A DNA stretch of 64,000 nt from Pseudevernia furfuracea (taxonomy: Eukaryota > Ascomycota > Lecanoromycetes > Lecanorales > Parmeliaceae), in assembly GCA_022315425.1 (NCBI GenBank), contig JAIUPT010000020.1, forward strand, positions 248,001-312,000, in the 5' to 3' direction. Each line of letters begins with the position of its first letter. Within the stretch, counting starts at the first letter, position 1. Below the pieces are notes generated by a model that was given only the letters and a program-made list of their open reading frames with translations, ran no database searches and had not been told where the DNA came from. Positions 1 to 10,528 of this stretch are shown here, one piece after another. Position numbers and translations under genes: made by a program.

Positions 1-800
1 TACTGCCCCCACGCTTTGGACAATCAGAAAGCACTTGGGATATCTGACTCGATCATGGACGTCTTCATCATTGGTTTGCCTATACCCGCGGTATATCTCT
101 GATTCTTCATACCTGATCTAATTTTACTGACTTCGATTCAGATACTGGGTCTTCATCTAAGCATTGCTAGGAAGATGATGGTCGGTGGCGTTTTCTTACT
201 AGGGGGGTTGTACGTGGATTGATTCCGACCAGTCAGTGATAGCTTCTTTCTGATGGTTTCTAGTGCAGTTGCGGCATCAATGGTGAGAATGGGTATATTT
301 ATACAAGTCGCGCTAGGTAAAAAGCTGATTATGCCCTCCAAGGCTCTCGCTAATGCTAAGAACAGTTGGATTCAACCCAAACCTAGACGGAGACAGTAGG
401 TGCTTCTGTTCATGTCGACATCAAGTACTGACCGTCATCAGAGGACATAAGCCTTATCCTCTTCTGGTCCATGATTGAGTCCGGAACCGGCGTCATCGCC
501 GCCTGTCTGCCTAGTCTGAGATTTCTCTTCAGCCAATCCTCGATCGACAGCATTTTGAGAAGTATCAGGAGCACGTTCTCTTTACAGTCACATTCTTCTC
601 ACACTCGGTCGTCCCGGACGAGCAACCTCAGAAGGCAGACTAGCGAAGGGTCATCTGTGGATCATATCAATCACATAGACGGAATTTCGTCGCTCGACAG
701 CTATGCCATGAAAAATTTAGACGGGTCCGAAGCCAAAGAACTACCAGGAAGAGTAATCAGGGTACAGAACACTTTGCATCAACAGGAGAGCTTTGTCTAA
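1..800 (+). CDS. PTH11/rhodopsin-like integral membrane protein, 5' end outside window
   Basis: This is the 3' part of a fungal rhodopsin-like (Fung_rhodopsin) membrane protein, a family that includes PTH11-type receptors. I read exons 1-90, 142-209, 264-316, 366-395 and 442-800; all joins keep frame and the introns are 46-54 bp with GT-AG ends. Family-typical membrane segments are visible: ALGISDSIMDVFIIGLPIPA, then the segment with KMMVGGVFLLGG, then AASMVRMGIFIQV, and finally FWSMIESGTGVIAACLPSLR. A Ser-rich cytosolic tail follows and ends at a stop at 798-800. The N-terminal membrane helices lie before base 1. The ligand and role are unknown; the family assignment is firm from the order of conserved segments, but receptor function is only inferred. 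Confidence 0.85.
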
Positions 801-2065
801 GCAACCTCGAATAAATTTGGAGCCGGAATTTTACACATTGTGGCAATGTGCAGCCAACCCACCAACATATCGGAGGGCTGAAGTATGCAGATGCTCTCAT
901 AGAAAATCGGAGTACTACAATTCCCACTTGAGTGTTTTCTCCAGTCAATGTAGTCATCAGTAGCCTAGCACAATGATCCGTATCTACAATAATAAATCGC
1001 AAAATAGCACGGCTATCCCCCCGTTCTCTACTCATGTCTTCCGAGATTGATAGGCCGACGATGCAAGACTTACTCGCATCAGAAACCTCTGCGCGGCGTG
1101 ACTTTCTGGGACGCCACGTTTTTGGATCTCAGGCTATTTGCACCCGCCTTGGGGGCTCTCTCTCGCACCGAAAACGCAAGCACGGAAGATTGCACGCAAG
1201 CTGCACGAAAAGCCGCGAGCCTGGTGGTAGGGCCGGCACAACGCTTGCATGGGGTGCCTGTCACACTTTAACGCATTGTCTGCAACCTGCAGAACCGAAA
1301 CGGGCATGGTGGGGACATTCGTTTGGAGGTCATCATTTCCCAGTCCCGGAGGAAATGCAATCGAAACGTTTTGCGACTGGCTCGCTTCTGCCTAGAACGC
1401 TGCTGGGGGACGAGCGAGTTCTTCCTGCAACCGCTAGTCTCAATTGGGGGCAACCGGTTTCGTGTGCATCGGTCTTTCCATCAAGGGTCTTATGTGCGTT
1501 GAGTACCTCTTGTTTCCACGGATGGCCTCTGGTTTACTACCCACTGTGTGAATCATGCAGTTGACAACAGCTAGTGACACTCGATACGGCTCCGAGGCGG
1601 AGTGCCGTCATGACTTATGAATATACTACTTTTGCATCACTGTGGAGGATCCAGCCGCAGATATAGATCCAATTGTGTCTTGCAGCCGCAAGATGTGTAT
1701 GTAGCCTTTGCGTATGGGCAGCAGACGTGACGCATGTGTAAAATAGCTGCAGTAGTGCTTGCATTCCACGTCGTATCTCGGATATGCCGTTGGTTGCCTC
1801 AAAAAGGGCGGATATCCAGCCCCGGAGGCTGTTAAAGGCGGCGCGGAATTAATCATTCATTGAGCGAGGATACATTCATAGGAAAAAAAACTGCTCACTG
1901 TCAGTCCCGGTGCATGTCTATTGGTTGAAAAGAGTGTCCCCCAACAGATAAATAAAAGCTCCTGCGAGAAAGACTGTCCAGATACTCCAGCAGAGCACCG
2001 AATCCTTGACGCATTCCGTAAACGACTCAAGAAAAAGAAAGCCTCCCCAATACCAGTAGCCGAAT
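801..2065. other. intergenic stretch, no supported gene
   Basis: About 1.3 kb. Open frames exist on both strands (one of 176 codons near 1034-1564), but none shows family motifs, a plausible splice pattern or an ordered composition. Close to the next gene there is an ATTGG (inverted CCAAT) near 1918 and an AT-rich ATAAATAAAA stretch near 1950 that could serve as its core promoter. Confidence 0.5.
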
Positions 2066-2361
2066 ATGTATTCATACGCCCACGTCCGCGTGGTTGTCCT
2101 CGTCCTCCTCGCCAGCCTCGCTGCCAGCCGTATCGCCGGCCCGACTCAGGCTCCTGGTACGTTTGAACCGCTATCCCTTAGAATCCTCACACCGTTTGCC
2201 AGCGGCATAAGGTTCTCGTCTCTCGCAAACTTATACACCGCTGACATGGTGTAGAAGCCCGTGCGGGCAACTATGCTCCGGTCGAGGGTGCTGAGGTCCC
2301 GGAAATGGGAATGGTTTTTGAGGACATTGGCCTGACAATCTCGCTGGGATTGGGAGGATAG
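2066..2361 (+). CDS. small secreted peptide (65 aa, two exons)
   Basis: ATG at 2066; exon 1 is 2066-2156 and exon 2 is 2255-2361. The 98-bp intron has a GTACGT donor, a textbook GCTGAC branch site nine bases before its end and a TAG acceptor, and the join keeps frame. The predicted 65-residue product begins with a strong signal peptide (hydrophobic core VVVLVLLASLAA around residues 9-20), with likely cleavage near residues 21-25. The mature part is about 40 residues, rich in Gly, Glu and Ala, with one Tyr (NYAPVEG) and a hydrophobic Gly-rich end (SLGLGG). It has no cysteines and no tandem repeats. It is convergent with the UstYa-family gene 305 bp away, so a secreted or ribosomally made precursor peptide is conceivable. 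No family recognised. The gene model rests on splice consensus and composition only. Confidence 0.5.
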
Positions 2362-2665
2362 GAACGAGGGGGAAAGGAGTGAAGGGTAGAGGAACCCTTA
2401 TAGTCAGCTCATAGTCAGTAGAGCGTGAGGGGGGCACGAATTGAAAAGCTTCGCAGTCTTCGATAGAAAATATCATTGACGTCAAAAGGTCTCATTTGCG
2501 TGTCGAACAAAACGCATACGAAGTTTGAGATGTGTCTTGCCATTGAGCTATTCACCGGGTTCAGGTCATCGCTATAGAGCCCAGCACAGAGGTGCAAGAT
2601 TCCCGCTCGGGAGGAGACTCTCAGAGAACGAGTCAGGGTCTATCAATCACGACCAGAAGGTATTG

Positions 2666-3619
2666 CTACGAATCTTCATAGGATGGCACCTCCCCAAAAA
2701 CCTTCTCCACTTCTTTCCTGTACGGTGATCCCTCGGGACAATAGATGAACCGTTGAATATTCGGAAAGTCTATTGCGGTCTGGTTGACGTACTTGTAGCA
2801 AGCGGTGTACTGCCGCGCCCACTGCTCGAGCTTGTCCCAGCTCCGGCACAGTCGGACCTGGCCCACGCCCGTTTCGGGAATCCGGGTCGAGGTGGTGTAG
2901 CGGGGCGTGTCGTCGGCGTTACAGATGATGTCTTGGCGCAACGTGTCGACGCAATGAATCACATGGCCCCAGGACCGCGTCTGCGGCACGTCCTGCCAAA
3001 ACTCCATGAGCGAGATGTGGATTGCTCTCTGAATACCTGTCAGTGATACTTCCTGCAAGGATCGTGCACCGCGAAAACGAGGGCATTGATTGTTTTTTCT
3101 TACTATGCAGTGTAGGTTGTGGTGCCCATTTAGCAAGTATACGCCCCTTGAGCGGTCCCAGGGGAAGCGCTGTGCAACCAACAACCCATTTTTCAATGCA
3201 AAATCTTCCGGAAGAGCTACCATTCCAGTGTCAATGTTGATTTCATCCCAGAGCTCATTGACTAGGGTTTCGTTGCCATCTGTGTACCCCGTGTGCGCTT
3301 CAAATGCGACTGGAACGTTACGATCTAGGTTGGCTGCGGAAATGTATTGGTGAGTTGACTTGATTTTCTGAGAGATAGAAGAGGGCATACCAAAAAGTGT
3401 CGTAGAATCCAACTTTGATACCAAACAACCATTGAATAATGTACTGGAAAAAATCCAAGTGCTTAGGTTTGAGAGAATCAGCAACGTCGAGAAGACGGTA
3501 GCAATTTTCTTTTCTCGTCGAGTATAGCGGTTTGGAGGGCAATGGCAGGCGTGGCTAAAATCTAGACTTGAGCGACTCTTTTCTTCAGTGAGAGGCTGGT
3601 ACTCAATCGATTGAGACAT
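2666..3619 (-). CDS. UstYa-family (DUF3328) oxidase-like protein
   Basis: Exons are 3104-3619 and 2666-3028, with a 75-bp intron; the 292-residue product starts at ATG 3619. UstYa/DUF3328 proteins are membrane-anchored oxidases that act in ribosomal peptide (dikaritin) cyclisation and in some other fungal metabolite pathways. One transmembrane segment lies at about residues 40-60. Both family signatures are present: HNLHC at 167-171 and HVIHC at 194-198, followed by LRQ. The usual downstream CNADDTPRYT motif is also there. The intron falls between the two motifs: reading through it would insert 25 residues between HNLHCI and RAIHISL, whereas splicing restores the usual spacing. No ustiloxin-type neighbours (tyrosinase, P450, peptidase) were seen nearby. 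Substrate unknown. Confidence 0.88.
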   Translation of the reverse strand: MSQSIEYQPLTEEKSRSSLDFSHACHCPPNRYTRREKKIATVFSTLLILSNLSTWIFSSTLFNGCLVSKLDSTTLFGMPSSISQKIKSTHQYISAANLDRNVPVAFEAHTGYTDGNETLVNELWDEINIDTGMVALPEDFALKNGLLVAQRFPWDRSRGVYLLNGHHNLHCIVRKNNQCPRFRGARSLQEVSLTGIQRAIHISLMEFWQDVPQTRSWGHVIHCVDTLRQDIICNADDTPRYTTSTRIPETGVGQVRLCRSWDKLEQWARQYTACYKYVNQTAIDFPNIQRFIYCPEGSPYRKEVEKVFGEVPSYEDS

Positions 3620-4934
3620 GATGGCCCGATTTCCAGGAAGAAATAGGATAGGTTGACAGTGTCTATAATTTGAACATGACGGACAGGGACAGACTTGGAG
3701 AGGCAATAATGGGAAGTAGATATCTACGAAATCTGCAGTGAAGGTGTCAAACCGCAGCTGCTTGGACGAAACTCCCTCACATTACAGATAGATGTTGGGC
3801 TGAGTGGTAGCCTTCTAGAAAGTCGTGAGTCCGGTGTCTTCAAAAGCGGCGTGATTGTAGAAAGTCGCGAACCCTTTCACCTGCATCCACACCTACTATA
3901 AGCGGCCCAAGGAAACGTTGTTACGTGTTAAGATCGGTTCATAGTCCTTCATGTAGGGAGACATGCGCTTCAATCCACGGAACACAAAATGAAGAATCAG
4001 CTGCTAAGAGATAGAGCACCGTGTACGGCGGCCCACAGTGCCCGAAGCGGACCAGCGCGAGCTTTGACTCGTCGACCTCCCCTCTGAGATAACGGATAAA
4101 CTACTTCACGGTAGATTGAAACCGAGACCAAGAGATGGTAGAATAGTGTCCAGTCACCGTCGATCCACCGACCTTTGCTATCTGTATGCCTACTCTAGTA
4201 ACAGGTGAGCTGCGGATCGCAAGCTTTCGATTGATACGTCGAGAGGCTGGAAGGCAAATGCTGATCCTCATTGTCTATATGATGTGAACAGGGCTGAATG
4301 AGACCTACTCTTCAGTGTCTTAGCAATAGCAGTGTCCACAAAGAAGAGAAAAGCAGTGACCTCGCTGCTCGTACCACGTATGCCTGATCCTACTCCACTC
4401 GCCACTATTGATGTGCCTGCATCCAAGCTTTTGACGCTTAAAACAGCACACAGACACGATATAGATTACTTGGTTGAAAAGGTGGCCGGAGAATTATCTT
4501 AGACCATCATGCTGAGATGGTGCGCAGTGAAGAGGCTCAAGAAGCTTGATAGCTTCTTTCAGAGCTCTTCTGGAAAACGCCATTGGCCTATGTGTCATCA
4601 GAGAGCTGATTCTCAAAGCTTGTCAAACTGAGGTGCTTGCCAGTAACTTTTCAGCTCTTGCCCAAGGCTTGGTGCTAACCAATTGCCACATCCCTTATGA
4701 TCTCGATCCTCCTCTTCGTGTCGAGGCGGAACTTGCTACGCTGATAATTCAGCACATAGCGGCTTGAAGATCGGAAACCTTCACACGTAGAGGCGTGCAG
4801 CTCAATGTTTAGCTGAAATCTCCGACACCAATGCTTTCATATTTGTATCCTATCAGTCTATCCATTCCTAACCTTCAACCACTTGCTCGATGTTTCCTCC
4901 GACATGCCTTCAGCCTATCTAAATCCCCCTTATC
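3620..4934. other. intergenic stretch, no supported gene
   Basis: 1.3 kb without a recognisable gene. The first part is presumably the promoter of the UstYa-like gene, which is transcribed leftward. A 73-codon open frame near 4546-4767 lacks an ATG and any known motif. Confidence 0.5.
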
Positions 4935-5316
4935 TCATTTGCCCCTTAGCAGTACCATCAGATCGTCCAACGTGGCGATACTGGCCGTCTGCACGCCAAA
5001 ATCCTGTCGAATCTGCCCCATAGCGCCCATTCTCGGCTCTCCATCATCTATACCCTCCTCCTTTTCTCTCGGCCCGGGTACTTTCTGTTCCCGTTCGAGC
5101 GCAACTGCAAACCCTACTACCTTGCCCCACTCCTTTTCTACCAAGGGAACAATCGGAGGCTAGAGAGCCCTTACCCAAAGATGACGTCAGGTTTTGGAAT
5201 GGAAGGGTGTGAAGAAAGGAAGGGTATGATGGTGTGGGCGTAGGCGGTGGAGAAAGCGGAGAGTAGGAGGGCAATATGGAAAGATCCGGCGTTGAAGAAG
5301 TAGGGAGATTCTGCAG
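4935..5316 (-). pseudogene. orotate phosphoribosyltransferase relic (URA5/pyrE type)
   Basis: Two separate pieces of an orotate phosphoribosyltransferase (UMP synthesis) are readable on the minus strand. The upstream piece, about 5316-5174, holds the conserved ESPYFFNAG motif and the following helix, up to PKPDVIFG, then meets a TAA. The downstream piece, about 5150-4935, reads KVVGFAVALEREQKVPG, then IRQDF and IATLDDL, and a stop, which is the normal C-terminal region. The roughly 90 residues that should lie between them, including the phosphoribosyl-diphosphate-binding VDDVITAG-type loop, are missing, and so is the N-terminus. It cannot encode an active enzyme. The surrounding DNA shows no further exon. 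This is most likely an old duplicate of the pyrimidine gene with an internal deletion. Confidence 0.75.
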
Positions 5317-5641
5317 GGTCAAGTAGTCAGCAATAGTGTGAATCTATGCGAAAATTGAGGTGAAAACAGAGACATATCCATTTTGTTGGCCGGTATATTG
5401 GAGGCGGTAGGCTGGGTGGAAATAGTCATTGACTGTAGCAATGGTTATGAGGAAGCGATTAGTATGTTCAGTTTCAAAATCATTGGGAAACTAAAAAAAC
5501 TAGCATTCGAGCTAGGGAAAATTGTATGGTCATTCGAGAATTCACCATTCTTCATCATCTTTTCTACAACACTCAGAGTCGTGCACAGCATTCCTGAACA
5601 GGCGGTATTAAGACTGTGATTATTGCCTATATGTACAATCC

Positions 5642-6106
5642 ATGCTTAACCCGCTTGCTCATCAAAAAGAAGGCCTCATAATGCCACCACCATTATCCGA
5701 TGCCAAAAAGGACAGCATACAGCTACACCTCCACAACAGGGTAGATGTCGCCTCTATCGCTAAGATCGAAGGTGTTGCCAAATCCTCCATCTATCGCATA
5801 ATCGAAAACCTCCTCAAGTATGGCACTCACACCGCGCCCCCTACGGCTAAGAGCTTGAAGAGAGGACGACCGTCTGCGATGCCTCCCGCTGTAAGAGACG
5901 GATTGAGGGCGTTTGTCGAGGCCAACCCGGAAGCCTATCAGTATGAGATGCAGTACGACCTTTTTGATCGCTTCGGTGTGGTTGTCAGTCTGCCCACGAT
6001 CTCAAAAACCATCTACGCTATGAAAATCAACAGAAAGGGGAGCGCGGCAAATGGCAAGCGCAGCCGCCTGGAGACCGAAGAAATCATGGCAAATCATTCT
6101 GGATGA
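5642..6106 (+). pseudogene. Tc1/mariner-type transposase N-terminal fragment
   Basis: The open frame gives 154 residues beginning at ATG 5642, with an internal Met at 5681 that may be the original start. It shows a homeodomain-like helix-turn-helix (VDVASIAKIEGVAKSSIYRI), a basic RGRPS linker, then a second winged-helix segment (AFVEANPEAYQYEMQYDLF, ending SKTIYAMKINRK). This is the DNA-binding half of IS630/Tc1/mariner-type fungal transposases. The DDE catalytic half, which should follow KINRK, is absent; after it the frame loses similarity and stops. No terminal inverted repeats were found, so this is a dead fragment rather than a movable element. Confidence 0.6.
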
Positions 6107-6374
6107 AATACCTGATTTCAAACATCTACAAGTGTGGATTGCAATCTCGAATGAAGTCTCTTGCATTGTAAATCATGAAACAAAGATGGTGTGTGTAGGT
6201 ATTCGGGGAAAGGCGTCAAACTGATGAAGTTTTGTATCCTCATTTTTGTTCGTTGATATAATCTGACAATGGCCATCAAACATTCGACACTCATCTCGTG
6301 ATACCAATCCCCGGTCCCTGCGTTTTCCTTTATCGTCGCCACACTCCGAAATCAATCCCACACCATACCCAGCA

Positions 6375-6881
6375 ATGCGTCTCCCAACCCTCCCCCTCTT
6401 CCTCGTTTTTATTCCCCTCCTATCCACTCTAATATCCGCCGTCCTCGTCGTCGAAACCGCCTCATCGACGTACACCGCCGCAGCAGCCCACTCCTCCTCC
6501 CCTTCCTCTCCCTCCTCCACTTCCACCTTCACCTCCACTTCTGCCTCCGCCAACCCCACAACAACCCCAGCATCCTCTCAATATACCTTTGACAAGACTT
6601 TCGAATCCTCCATCCTCAATAGCACCAACGATTACCGCGCTTAATATAATGCCAGCATCCTCTTAGCTAAGCGTTACACAAACGTAACGGACGCGATAGA
6701 AGGCGATAAAGAGAATCATTATCATTTCAAAAAAGAGGTTTTTGTAATTTGATGAGGCATTTTTCGCAATTGATGTGAAAGACTATGATGAGTATAGAGT
6801 GTGAAAGAGAAGAGGGCGATGAGAGGGATAGCGTGTTAGGGTGGTTAATCGTGTGTGAATATTGGTCAGAGGGGAACGTGG
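6375..6881 (+). pseudogene. CAP/PR-1-like secreted protein, decayed
   Basis: The 5' end is well preserved: ATG at 6375, a signal peptide (LPLFLVFIPLLSTLISA), a Ser/Thr-rich linker, then the start of a CAP (SCP/TAPS, PR-1) domain, FESSILNSTNDYRA. A TAA follows at once, where the family continues with a charged residue and YNASIL; YNASIL is in fact readable just after the stop. The core of the CAP domain is missing or scrambled. The characteristic C-terminal strand reappears at about 6839-6881 (GWLIVCEYWSEGNV). CAP proteins are secreted and bind sterols or lipids. Here one nonsense codon and an internal loss argue for a pseudogene. Confidence 0.65.
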
Positions 6882-7511
6882 AGAGGGATTTAAGAGTTTG
6901 GGAGGAAGGTTTGGAATTTGGAGAAGGAAGAGAAGGGGAAGATAGCGGAGGGTTTGGCGAAGTTGGCGGCGAAGATGACTAGAGCAGAAGAAAACTAATC
7001 ATTCATACCCCAATTAGTGAGTTCCTTACCGAATCAAGTCCCCCCTCACTGTTTAATACCCGATCTAACCGGATTCGGGGGTGTATACGCCAAATGAACA
7101 CGAGGGGATGCGCCTAGTGGGAAGAAGGTATACGCCTAGGACGTGCCTATAGATAATAAGCATTATCACCGAAAATTAGGCGTAGGCGCACCATTCTGGA
7201 ATTTTGTTAGATAAGTATGGTTCCGCATCGTTGACCCAGCCTTGGCTCCACATTTGATAACGCCATATCGCTCACAAACCTTCTTTATGGCTTTTACGGC
7301 TTACAAGATAAACAGGAGGAGACAGAACGCTGAAGCCAATGGCTTCAACCATGTCAATTGGCTTAATTCTAGGATTCTTCCGTTTCACACCCTTTCGCCG
7401 TCTTCCTCTCCTTTTTCGAAATGGTCGCAGCTCCAGGAGTAATATTCGGTATCGTTTCCTCTACATATCCTGTAGCCACAAATTGCATCGTTCCTCTATT
7501 GTGCGCTCACA

Positions 7512-8241
7512 ATGGCCTTTCAAGCTGCTCCGGCCCTCTGCTCTACGGCAGCCTATCAAAATTTCCTTCCTCTCGCTGGCTTCCCTCCTGCTCAAGGGTG
7601 GTGTTCTACCGTCTCATTGTTACCAAGGAGGAGTGAACAAGATAGTGCAAATGATTTTGCGCTGCAAGACATCAAATGTCCTGTGGGTAACAACCTATGC
7701 GCCTTGCTGGCTGACCTGAAGGCTGCTGATCGTGAGTTCGCTCGTGGTGTGTGGTATGGCATCCTGTGAAACCTTAGAACAACTTTAGACAAGGCTCGCT
7801 TACCACATTTCTAGCTGTTGCATCGGAGTGTGCGTTGGCGATGAGCCTACTGTAAGGTGTTCGCCGTGACCTTAGTCTACAAGATGAGTAATTAATTCAT
7901 CACAGGCAGTCATCACAATCCCTGGAGCTACCATGCCCACCATTCCCGCTTCCACGAGCTCTAGTTCCAGCTGGAGCATGAGCTATATTCAGCGGCATTC
8001 GAGCGATTCTCTTGAGCCCATGCCGAGCGTCTTGACAAGCTCGACTTCTTCGGACAGCTCGTTCAGTAGCCTCTTTTCGAGTCTCGGTACAATATCTTCA
8101 AGTAGCATTTCCAGCAGCATCTTTTCGACTTCGAGTTCAACATCGTCGAGCGGTAGTTATCCTACGTCGACATCGCTATTTCCCAGCAGCACGTCCAGTA
8201 GCTTCTCTTCCACAATGAGCTCGACATCGAAGAGTGATTGA
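7512..8241 (+). pseudogene. Cys-containing, Ser-rich secreted protein, damaged or mis-spliced
   Basis: An upstream piece from 7512 reads CSTAAYQNFLPLAGFPPAQG and then a Cys-bearing segment to KAAD, with a GTGAGT donor near 7730. A middle piece near 7815-7853 could encode a CCIGVCVGDEPT-like segment followed by a GTAAGG donor. The last exon, 7906-8241, starts after a CACAG acceptor and encodes AVITIPGATMPTIPAS and then about 90 residues that are over half Ser/Thr, ending at 8241. The layout (Cys-rich head, VTIPGAT link, Ser/Thr tail) is that of small secreted or wall-attached fungal proteins. Exons 1 and 2 do not join in frame and no signal peptide exon was found, so the gene is either damaged or wrongly read by me. 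Confidence 0.35.
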
Positions 8242-9020
8242 GGGCTTGAGGCGGCTTATAACGGGTAAACTGGAGGGAAATGCTAAATGGACTTTACCCA
8301 CACTCAATTTGATTTTGGCTTGGTAGTGTCCGATTTGAGGTGTGGAAATGGAATGGAACTCGTTGCGGACAACTGGATTGGTGCCCCTTTCTTCTGTGAA
8401 TTGTCTTGGTAGACTGGAGAGATTAAAGGCGGCCGTATATCTTTCAAATAGGATAACTTGTGATTCCAGCAGCACGATTGACTACTCTATCTATACGTGA
8501 CGAGCTTATTGCGGCATCGGCCGAGCTCGTAATCATGGCAACTTGCAACGATTCCACGAGTTGCTACCAAGATTACAATGTCCAGGACTTTGGGTGAAGA
8601 TCTGTTGTTTCTAGTACTCGGCATGTTATTAGGTACTATTTGCCACTTTTTCTTACCGGGCATTCTTCGTACATCAATTCATCTGTCAATTGACCTAGTA
8701 AATGACCTCTTGCAGCTACAGCACCGTCTATATTAGACGACTTCAAGCCAGAGACTCAGATTGTTGACAAAGCCTTTTGATTCCTATAAAAATGACTCTC
8801 TGGTCGCTTAATAAATGAAAGCTCATACGTGCATATTGTGTTTCGATACTCAGACTGGTTTAGTGTCCTGGGCTTCGGCTCAGCAATGATGACCTGCATA
8901 GAAGGGTAGTCTGACTCCGTTGATTACTAGAGCAGTCGGAGCCGTGTATCAGTCATCATAACCAGACTTTCGGCTATATCCTGGAATTAAAGCTGGAACT
9001 CATGGTCTTGAATCAACTCA
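8242..9020. other. intergenic stretch, nothing recognised
   Basis: Roughly 780 bp with no frame, repeat or RNA gene that I could support. Confidence 0.5.
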
Positions 9021-9435
9021 TGGCGGTCGCTGCTCGAGAAATTCAAAAAGAAAGGTTTGCTGAGCGACGATATCATCACTCTTCTACGTGACTACGTCGG
9101 ACGAGAGGGGTTCGTCTGCTGTGAGTAGCAAGACTTCGAGATGGGGACTGAAGTCTCTTCAGGAGCCGCCAAAGGCAGATTCTGCTCATGAACCCGTGAT
9201 GCCCCTGCCTACATTGTCGAAAGTCCAGGGGACGCCCGATGGCTCGGATTTGCAAATATCACATGATGGTGCTCACGGCGGAAGATGGCCTATGAAAGCG
9301 AAGGTCAGGAAATACCGTGCTAAGGGAGCAGACGATGATGCCGAAGAGGACGAGGAGATTGGAGTACACATGTGGGAAAACAGTGGAAAGTTGGTCACGA
9401 AGGTTCCGTGGTTTCAAAGGGAGGGTCGCGCTTGA
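9021..9435 (+). pseudogene. unidentified coding fragment with frame break
   Basis: From 9021 one frame reads LLEKFKKKGLLSDDIITLLR and continues DYVGREGF before a TAG at 9126-9128. This looks like real protein sequence, with alternating helix-type residues and no low complexity. A second frame, from about 9090 to 9435, is hydrophilic and acidic and ends at 9433-9435. Neither has a convincing ATG, and no intron joins them cleanly. I do not recognise the family. The simplest reading is an exon remnant with a frameshift. Confidence 0.3.
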
Positions 9436-10528
9436 ATAAGACACCTTCCTTCGGCCGAGCTTGAGGCTTTCAGAACCATCTTTCGATGAAGCCTTTCAAC
9501 TTCATAATCATGTGCCGGTTCCAAAGGTTTCTGTACGCGAAGTGTAAGATCAACGCATGAAGCGTAGAGCTCTATTCGAAGCTTCTTCCTGGAAGAAAAA
9601 TACAAATCACCAACAGTGTTTCCAGACCTTCATTCCTCGCTACCAGCGCCTCAGCACCGCTTAAACTCCATCCACTACCATGACTCCCTCCTACCTATCT
9701 CTCCTAGCGGCATTTCCCGCATCTCCACAACCAACATACCGAGCCCTATACTTAGTCTTCGAGCAGATGCCATTAGATATCATAAACACTCCCCACCGCT
9801 CGACCCTCACTTCCACGCACTCCATCAATTGCGCAGCGTATGCAATGGTACTCTGTACAATATAGTTGATTTCACTGCCTTCCGAATGTAGGGTTAGGGC
9901 TGATACTAGCGCATGTGCAGGACTTTTGGTGCCGAGCTCCGTACAATGTAGAGCCATCACCCTCTGCTAGTCTTCTCTCACAAAAAGCATCCCGACTTCT
10001 CTTTGATTTCTCTTTGACTTCTCTGTGATTCTTGGCACTTTTCAAGAAGCGGAATTTCTCCTCAGCTTCGTCAAAGATCTTTTAACTCAGGGAGGATTTA
10101 CAGGCGCCAAGACATTTCCCCCGTGCTACCAGCCCACCACACTGGTCGTGGCGGAAGACTCCACCACGAAGGATCAACAAGCTGTAGGCACGGACTGCAA
10201 GGCTGCGCAGCGGATGAAGATGAGACAAGAGAAGGGAAAAGCTAGCGGATGAGCGAACGAAGAAATCCGAAAAAGCAATGTGGTGAAGTGATGAAGTCAT
10301 AGAGTACCATCCATCACACATCATTAAGGTAACCAGTCATGCATCAGCGCATGCGGCACACATGGCACACATGGCAATCATACAATCCCATCTTCTCCCT
10401 TTTCCCCTTTATTTAAATAGAAGGGCAAGCAGGTAGTTCCACACCTACCTTCTACATGCCTGCTTGCTACTCCATTCTCAACTTCTCAACATCTGAGCAC
10501 CCTAATCCAATAGCCTTGCCCACGCAAG
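9436..10528. other. intergenic, promoter side of the MFS gene
   Basis: About 1.1 kb. Pyrimidine-rich DNA with CTTCTCCCTTTTCCCC and TTTATTTAAATAG sits 80-150 bp before the MFS start and looks like a normal fungal promoter. No gene is supported elsewhere in the stretch. Confidence 0.5.

Noticed and set aside
1034..1564. 176-codon open frame on the plus strand
   Set aside because: Translation has no motif or ordered hydrophobic pattern, overlapping frames on both strands are equally open, and no splice or promoter signals support it.
4546..4767. 73-codon open frame
   Set aside because: Starts with TTG, no motif, no partner exon.
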